NCBI GenBank assembly: GCA_003550305.1
Contig: QKYT01000042.1
Location: 154,639 to 167,751 of the forward strand
Length of the DNA: 13,113 nucleotides
From: Glomus cerebriforme
Lineage: Eukaryota > Glomeromycota > Glomeromycetes > Glomerales > Glomeraceae
Reading direction: 5' to 3'
Shown here in pieces: positions 7,736 through 13,113 of this stretch. The notes below the pieces were generated by a model. The model searched no databases. It was not told the DNA's origin and saw only the letters and a list, made by a program, of their open reading frames with translations. The position numbers and the translations under genes are program-made. Position 1 is the first letter of the stretch, and the number at the start of each line of letters is the position of its first letter.

Positions 7736-8021
7736 AAGAGATAATATAATATGATAGATAATACTTGCTGATAATAAAGCATTATATTTATTTATTTTTT
7801 TTTAAAAAAAAAATTATTTATAAAATAATTTTTTAATATAATCTATTTTGCAAAATTTAAAAAATTTTGGAAAAATCAGTATTATATTTAAAGATGACGC
7901 TGCAATTATTTTCCCAAATTTGCAATATTGTGAAATTTTAAATCGAATTGTGCATAATAATCTGCAATTTCACAATTCCAATTACATGATTTATATAAAA
8001 TACAAAATCACAAATTATTTG
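7736..8021. other. AT-rich spacer with a 10-bp hairpin
   Basis: It contains a T9/A10 junction (7795-7813) and complementary arms attgtgaaat (7927-7936) and atttcacaat (7967-7976) with a 30-base loop. A stop-free stretch at 7848-8036 has no ATG at its start and reads as low-complexity A/T sequence, so no gene is called. Confidence 0.5.
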
Positions 8022-8423
8022 AGATCTAGTGATTAGATTTTAATGAAATATATACCATTCGAATTCTCTTATTAAGACAAATCAAATGATATAAATGTTG
8101 ACTTTCTAATATCAATATTGATAGAGATACAACTATATAAACATTTAACAAATTTTGAAAATAAAATATAATTCAATAATTGGATTTCAATAAACTTTAT
8201 ACCATTTGATTCATCTTAATGAGAGAATTCAAATGATGATAATTTCATTTTTCTATTATCAATATTGATAGAGATAAAACTAGACAAACATTTAATAAAG
8301 TTTAAAAATAAAATGTGATCTAATAATTGGATATCAATATAATTTATACTATTCAATTCATCTTAATAATGAGAGGATTCGAATGGTGGTAATTTTATCA
8401 TTCTAGCATTGATATTGGCAGAG
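8022..8423. repeat. Three units of a repeat of about 148 bp, third unit truncated
   Basis: Units begin near 8022, 8168 and 8317 at an aataattggat-like anchor. Each then has a palindromic block (cattygaattc....gaatcaaatg), a tctaatatcaatattgatagaga block and an A-rich end (aacatttaa..aaattt..aaaataaaat). The block in unit 1 matches the reverse complement of that in unit 2, as expected for a near-palindrome. Unit 3 stops at gatattggcagag, where the T run at 8424 starts; its expected continuation was not found further right in the window. Confidence 0.75.
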
Positions 8424-8693
8424 TTTTTTTTTTTTAACAGCATACTTTATTTAATAAAATTATTATCAAACAAAACAAATATTATACATAAATAAAATAT
8501 ATGGATCTTGTTTCTATCTAGTTTACATAAAATAAGAATTTAAAAAATAAAAACTAATCTAAATGCCTACGTTATAAACCTAATATAAAAATATACCCAA
8601 TATACTACTTTACAATGAGAGGTAATAATCAGGTCAACTATCCAAAGAGTATCCCCTTCAATTAGAGATATGCAATTTGATTTGATATTTGAC
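8424..8693 (-). mobile_element. Probable 3' end of a minus-strand poly(A) retroposon
   Basis: On the minus strand AATAAA (8451-8446) is followed after 10 bases by 12 A (8435-8424). The A run ends exactly where the third 148-bp unit is cut. This is what the 3' junction of a retroposed transcript looks like. The body would extend rightwards, possibly through the satellite and the region up to about 12500. No matching target duplication of the left flank (gatattggcagag) was seen to the right, so the extent is unknown. A random T run is the alternative. Confidence 0.5.
8446..8451 (-). terminator. Poly(A) signal on the minus strand
   Basis: AATAAA on the minus strand, 10 bases before a 12-A run. 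The motif is common in AT-rich DNA; its position next to a broken repeat is what makes it notable. Confidence 0.45.
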
Positions 8694-11443
8694 ATTTGAT
8701 TTGAATTTGATTTGAATTTGCAAATTCAAATCAGCTTTTTTTTGATTTGATTCAAATTTGATTTGATTTGATTCAAAAATTCTTTAATTTGATTGGTCAA
8801 TTCAACAAATATTTGTTATTTGATTTGAATTTGATTTGAATTTGCAAATTCAAATCAGCTTTTTTTTGATTTGATTCAAATTTGATTTGATTTGATTCAA
8901 AAATTCTTTAATTTGATTGGTCAATTCAACAAATATTTGTTATTTGATTTGAATTTGATTTGAATTTGCAAATTCAAATCAGCTTTTTTTTGATTTGATT
9001 CAAATTTGATTTGATTTGATTCAAAAATTCTTTAATTTGATTGGTCAATTCAACAAATATTTGTTATTTGATTTGAATTTGATTTGAATTTGCAAATTCA
9101 AATCAGCTTTTTTTTGATTTGATTCAAATTTGATTTGATTTGATTCAAAAATTCTTTAATTTGATTGGTCAATTCAACAAATATTTGTTATTTGATTTGA
9201 ATTTGATTTGAATTTGCAAATTCAAATCAGCTTTTTTTTGATTTGATTCAAATTTGATTTGATTTGATTCAAAAATTCTTTAATTTGATTGGTCAATTCA
9301 ACAAATATTTGTTATTTGATTTGAATTTGATTTGAATTTGCAAATTCAAATCAGCTTTTTTTTGATTTGATTCAAATTTGATTTGATTTGATTCAAAAAT
9401 TCTTTAATTTGATTGGTCAATTCAACAAATATTTGTTATTTGATTTGAATTTGATTTGAATTTGCAAATTCAAATCAGCTTTTTTTTGATTTGATTCAAA
9501 TTTGATTTGATTTGATTCAAAAATTCTTTAATTTGATTGGTCAATTCAACAAATATTTGTTATTTGATTTGAATTTGATTTGAATTTGCAAATTCAAATC
9601 AGCTTTTTTTTGATTTGATTCAAATTTGATTTGATTTGATTCAAAAATTCTTTAATTTGATTGGTCAATTCAACAAATATTTGTTATTTGATTTGAATTT
9701 GATTTGAATTTGCAAATTCAAATCAGCTTTTTTTTGATTTGATTCAAATTTGATTTGATTTGATTCAAAAATTCTTTAATTTGATTGGTCAATTCAACAA
9801 ATATTTGTTATTTGATTTGAATTTGATTTGAATTTGCAAATTCAAATCAGCTTTTTTTTGATTTGATTCAAATTTGATTTGATTTGATTCAAAAATTCTT
9901 TAATTTGATTGGTCAATTCAACAAATATTTGTTATTTGATTTGAATTTGATTTGAATTTGCAAATTCAAATCAGCTTTTTTTTGATTTGATTCAAATTTG
10001 ATTTGATTTGATTCAAAAATTCTTTAATTTGATTGGTCAATTCAACAAATATTTGTTATTTGATTTGAATTTGATTTGAATTTGCAAATTCAAATCAGCT
10101 TTTTTTTGATTTGATTCAAATTTGATTTGATTTGATTCAAAAATTCTTTAATTTGATTGGTCAATTCAACAAATATTTGTTATTTGATTTGAATTTGATT
10201 TGAATTTGCAAATTCAAATCAGCTTTTTTTTGATTTGATTCAAATTTGATTTGATTTGATTCAAAAATTCTTTAATTTGATTGGTCAATTCAACAAATAT
10301 TTGTTATTTGATTTGAATTTGATTTGAATTTGCAAATTCAAATCAGCTTTTTTTTGATTTGATTCAAATTTGATTTGATTTGATTCAAAAATTCTTTAAT
10401 TTGATTGGTCAATTCAACAAATATTTGTTATTTGATTTGAATTTGATTTGAATTTGCAAATTCAAATCAGCTTTTTTTTGATTTGATTCAAATTTGATTT
10501 GATTTGATTCAAAAATTCTTTAATTTGATTGGTCAATTCAACAAATATTTGTTATTTGATTTGAATTTGATTTGAATTTGCAAATTCAAATCAGCTTTTT
10601 TTTGATTTGATTCAAATTTGATTTGATTTGATTCAAAAATTCTTTAATTTGATTGGTCAATTCAACAAATATTTGTTATTTGATTTGAATTTGATTTGAA
10701 TTTGCAAATTCAAATCAGCTTTTTTTTGATTTGATTCAAATTTGATTTGATTTGATTCAAAAATTCTTTAATTTGATTGGTCAATTCAACAAATATTTGT
10801 TATTTGATTTGAATTTGATTTGAATTTGCAAATTCAAATCAGCTTTTTTTTGATTTGATTCAAATTTGATTTGATTTGATTCAAAAATTCTTTAATTTGA
10901 TTGGTCAATTCAACAAATATTTGTTATTTGATTTGAATTTGATTTGAATTTGCAAATTCAAATCAGCTTTTTTTTGATTTGATTCAAATTTGATTTGATT
11001 TGATTCAAAAATTCTTTAATTTGATTGGTCAATTCAACAAATATTTGTTATTTGATTTGAATTTGATTTGAATTTGCAAATTCAAATCAGCTTTTTTTTG
11101 ATTTGATTCAAATTTGATTTGATTTGATTCAAAAATTCTTTAATTTGATTGGTCAATTCAACAAATATTTGTTATTTGATTTGAATTTGATTTGAATTTG
11201 CAAATTCAAATCAGCTTTTTTTTGATTTGATTCAAATTTGATTTGATTTGATTCAAAAATTCTTTAATTTGATTGGTCAATTCAACAAATATTTGTTATT
11301 TGATTTGAATTTGATTTGAATTTGCAAATTCAAATCAGCTTTTTTTTGATTTGATTCAAATTTGATTTGATTTGATTCAAAAATTCTTTAATTTGATTGG
11401 TCAATTCAACAAATATTTGTTATTTGATTTGAATTTGATTTGA
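8694..11443. repeat. Satellite: 22.2 tandem copies of a 124-bp unit with no differences seen
   Basis: The marker caaattcaaatcagc recurs from 8721 to 11325 at steps of exactly 124 bp (22 occurrences). The listing repeats exactly every 1860 bases (15 units), and I found no difference between copies by eye. The unit is built from TTTGAT and TTTGAA hexamers. It carries a perfect 24-bp palindrome (8709-8732 in the first copy; half-site gatttgaatttg), a perfect 14-bp palindrome aacaaatatttgtt and a T8 tract. The length is not a multiple of three and the unit is rich in stops, so it is not coding. Lack of divergence points to very recent expansion or homogenisation, or partly to assembly. Its role is unknown: minisatellite, centromere-like satellite, or array inside a transposon are all open. 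Confidence 0.97.
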
Positions 11444-11505
11444 TCCTGATTTGATTTGATAAATTCAAATTGGCTTCATATTTGATTTGATTCAAGTTTG
11501 AGGAA
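11444..11505. repeat. Decayed edge copy of the satellite
   Basis: After the perfect array stops at 11443, tttgattt-type words continue, and aaattcaaattggcttc...gatttgattcaagtttgag follows the unit order with several substitutions. Older units at the rim of a uniform array fit expansion from the middle. Confidence 0.7.
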
Positions 11506-11933
11506 CCTACTTTCAATCTCTTAAAATAAGTTAAAGAAAAGCTGAATCCTAACACTCTGAACTGTTAGATCCATTAGAGGGACCGTTTGGTCCAAAAGTT
11601 TAATTCAGAAGGTTTCTAAGGAAAATGTTTTCAAAACAAGTTCAGAACAGAGGCTGAGGTTAGTGATGGGAGTCTTAAAATCTGAGCAGTATCAGTGGGA
11701 GTACGTAATAAAATAACATCTTTATTAGAAAGTGAAGAAACTATAATATGATAATAAGAAAGTCAGGTTTGGTGGAAAAAGTCACATTATAACTTATTTA
11801 TCACAGGATACAAGAGGTTTTTGGATAAAGCAACCAAAAATCTGTATAAGAAAAGGAAGGCTAAGAGAATACAAGAAATAAAGCCTTGAAAAAGGAGCAA
11901 AAGCCAATTTGAAGAAGACACTAAAAGAGTAAC
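11506..11933. other. Non-coding stretch with a GGACC/GGTCC hairpin
   Basis: It includes a 5-bp perfect hairpin GGACC-gttt-GGTCC (11580-11593) and is purine-rich on the plus strand from about 11630. AATAAA on the minus strand (11722-11717) could end a minus-strand transcript from the ORF to its right. No recognisable gene. Confidence 0.4.
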
Positions 11934-12212
11934 TTAAATATTCAGGAAAAGAAATTCTTGGTGAAAGAGAAAGTTAAAGACATCCCGTTTATATTTTTTT
12001 GACCAGGAGGTAGCAATCAACCCTAACAACTGCAATTTAAATTGATCAAAAAAGTTTGGAAAATTTGTATATGACAAGAGAAGAGCATCTGGAAAAGAGC
12101 TAGTAAGAATAGCCACTAAACAATCCACCAAATGAGAAAGTGACTTAAGATACATATCATAAAAGAAACAAAGTAATTCCTGAGATAGGTAACAAGGGTA
12201 TCTTGAATTCAT
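11934..12212 (-). CDS. Doubtful 92-residue ORF, unknown product
   Basis: The frame is open from 12329 down to a TAA at 11934-11936, but the first real ATG is at 12212-12210, giving 92 residues starting MNSRYPCYLSQELLCFF. The protein is rich in Leu, Phe and Ser with no motif I know. A hydrophobic part (VDCLVAILTSSFPDALLLS) could be membrane-like but is weak. The plus strand is purine-rich here, so the minus strand reads as pyrimidine-rich transcript-like sequence, and a minus-strand AATAAA lies some 210 bp past the stop. It lies to the right of the satellite and in the same orientation as the proposed retroposon tail at 8424. It could be a relic exon, part of the retroposed transcript, or chance. 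Confidence 0.2.
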   Translation of the reverse strand: MNSRYPCYLSQELLCFFYDMYLKSLSHLVDCLVAILTSSFPDALLLSYTNFPNFFDQFKLQLLGLIATSWSKKYKRDVFNFLFHQEFLFLNI

Positions 12213-12537
12213 AACATATATGGTTGAAAGTTTGAGAAATTGCAATTTAAAGTGGAAGGAAGTGTAGGCAACATGATGTTTCTGCGTATTAGAAGAAGAA
12301 AGATCTGAAAGAGGAATAAAGGTAGTCAAAATAGATCAGGACAAATCCCAGTCAATAAATAAGACCAACGAAGATAAAAAGAAAAATCTATTTAAAAATA
12401 AAAATTGAGAAAATTCCATAAAAGAAACATATTGTATTGATCAAAAATAGAATGAAAAGGAAAATCTATTCTAAAATCTGAAAAAGAAAAAGAAATAACT
12501 AAACTAAAATCAAAGTTCAAAAAAACTGCATCAAGTA
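12213..12537. other. Purine-rich non-coding stretch before the Tigger element
   Basis: A-rich and purine-rich sequence (aaaagaaa-type words) up to the TA that starts the Tigger element. The minus-strand frame stays open from 12329 to the first ATG of the ORF to its left, but no start codon is found there. Nothing else was recognised. Confidence 0.4.
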
Positions 12538-12750
12538 CAGTCAGACCTCCATATAGTCACACCCTATATAGTCACACCTCTTTATATGCACCCAAATTTG
12601 CNAAACNAACTTTTATACTAATAAATTACCTCTATATCAGCTATAGTCACTATCACATTAAAATGTCTAACGTACATATCATATTATTTAGTNATTAAAC
12701 CTCTCATAATCACATAAATTTTATTGGTGCATCTTGAAAATATAGAACAC

Positions 12751-12814
12751 GATTTGTAACATGTTTTGATTATATTGAACGATTTCGTAACACGTTTGAT
12801 GAGTTGCGACACGT
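12751..12814 (+). repeat. 30-bp-spaced motif repeats in the Tigger 5' region
   Basis: gatttgtaacatgttttgat (12751-12770) and gatttcgtaacacgtttgat (12781-12800) are near-identical and 30 bp apart; gagttgcgacacgtt (12801-12815) is a weaker third copy. They end right at the TATA box. They could bind the transposase's own CENP-B-like domain, giving self-regulation, but that is inference. Confidence 0.55.
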
Positions 12815-12822
12815 TATATAAG
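12815..12822 (+). promoter_or_regulatory. Likely TATA box of the Tigger transposase gene
   Basis: tatataag stands 43 bp before the end of the leader. A start site about 30 bp downstream, near 12845, would give a leader of about 20 bases before the ATG at 12865. The position is good for a compact transposon promoter. Confidence 0.5.
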
Positions 12823-12864
12823 AAATCTGCAGCAAAATAAACTACCGAAAAACTCTCTCTCGTT

Positions 12865-13113
12865 ATGTCTCCTATTAGACCCATACCAAAACAGCACCGT
12901 TCAGCAATAAGCGATGATGTTAAACGTCAAATTTGTGTGTGGNCTAAAGCAAANGAAAACAAACGGCATCTGGACATTGCAAACCACTTCAATGAACTGT
13001 ACCCTAATTTGAAAATTGATCGAAGCACAGTATCAAAGATTCTGTCACAAAGTGATAAGTGGATGGCTATAAGTGCTGAAGATTCTGCTCAAACATATAA
13101 GCACAAAGAAGTC
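12865..13113 (+). CDS. Tigger/pogo (CENP-B-like) transposase, first 83 residues
   Basis: ATG at 12865 opens a frame that runs to the window edge: MSPIRPIPKQHRSAISDDVK and on. Residues 9-60 fit the N-terminal CENP-B/psq-type helix-turn-helix that binds the element ends: a basic start, the DDVKRQICVW helix (17-26), LDIANHFNELYP (38-49), then the IDRSTVSKILSQSDKW recognition part (53-68). The second Tc5-type helix-turn-helix would begin at the edge, and the DDE nuclease lies outside. Two N bases hide residues 27 and 30. The ATG is the first after the TATA box and matches the family's usual distance to the first helix. It may be intact or a relic; nothing seen here breaks it. The domesticated CENP-B alternative is unlikely because the transposon end and TA target are present. 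Confidence 0.9.
   Translation, partial: MSPIRPIPKQHRSAISDDVKRQICVWXKAXENKRHLDIANHFNELYPNLKIDRSTVSKILSQSDKWMAISAEDSAQTYKHKEV

Larger units (their letters stand above)
12538..13113 (+). mobile_element. Tigger/pogo-type DNA transposon, 5' end, cut by window edge
   Basis: The element starts CAGTCAGACCTCCATATAG directly after TA (12536-12537), the usual target of Tc1/mariner/pogo elements. The first 60 bases hold three versions of ctatatagtcacacc (near 12549, 12563 and 12578), and related words recur near 12629-12650 and 12700-12713. A TATA box and the start of a CENP-B-like transposase follow in the correct order. N bases at 12602, 12607, 12693, 12943 and 12954 suggest a multicopy family. The 3' end and the DDE domain lie outside the window. 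Confidence 0.85.

Noticed and set aside
7848..8036. 62-codon open frame
   Set aside because: It starts at TTG and reads as Asn/Ile-rich AT sequence overlapping a hairpin; no sign of coding.
8694..11443. CRISPR-like array
   Set aside because: The whole 124-bp unit repeats without unique spacers, in eukaryotic-type DNA; it is a satellite.
8694..11443. Repeat-encoded protein
   Set aside because: The unit length is not a multiple of three and TGA/TAA stops occur often in the frames.
12684..12884. 66-codon minus-strand ORF
   Set aside because: It lies antisense to the Tigger leader and transposase start, whose frame and promoter are much better supported.

Overview
The window is extremely AT-rich eukaryotic DNA made mostly of transposable-element debris and tandem repeats. 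The only recognisable proteins are two transposases cut by the window edges: a FAR1/MULE-type transposase start on the minus strand at the left edge, and a Tigger/pogo (CENP-B-like) transposase start on the plus strand at the right edge. That pair, the base composition and the codon use fit best with an arbuscular mycorrhizal fungus of the Rhizophagus/Glomeromycotina type. This assignment is an inference from protein style, not from a marker gene. No host gene, tRNA, rRNA or CRISPR array was found.

Layout, left to right. 1-976: 5' part of a FAR1-like transposase gene (minus), followed at 977-1430 by its upstream region, which carries two back-to-back hairpins. 1430-2590: AT-rich non-coding DNA with a simple repeat and one nested inverted repeat. 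About 2675-3062: a poly(A)-tailed retroposon fragment (E1). 3185-4190: a block bounded by perfect 27-bp inverted repeats, containing a 137-bp Tc1/mariner-style MITE. 4429-6617: a 2.2-kb poly(A)-tailed retroposon (E2) between perfect 17-bp target-site duplications; its 3' end and an internal motif are related to E1. 6701-7735: a degenerate tandem array of about 270-345 bp units. 8022-8423: three units of a repeat of about 148 bp, the last broken by a poly(T)/AATAAA junction that looks like the 3' end of a minus-strand retroposon. 8694-11443: 22.2 copies of a 124-bp satellite, with no difference seen between units. 11444-12537: decayed satellite edge and purine-rich DNA with one doubtful minus-strand ORF. 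12538-13113: the 5' end of a Tigger element with TA target, subterminal repeats, TATA box and transposase start.

The genes do not form an operon or pathway. The region is best read as a nested graveyard of DNA transposons and LINE-mobilised transcripts in which one satellite has recently expanded. The most unusual items are the E1/E2 retroposon family, which matches no class I can name, and the homogeneous palindrome-bearing satellite, which may have been carried in or bounded by a retroposed transcript. Scattered N bases occur only at 76-1375 and 12602-12954, in and next to the two transposase elements.
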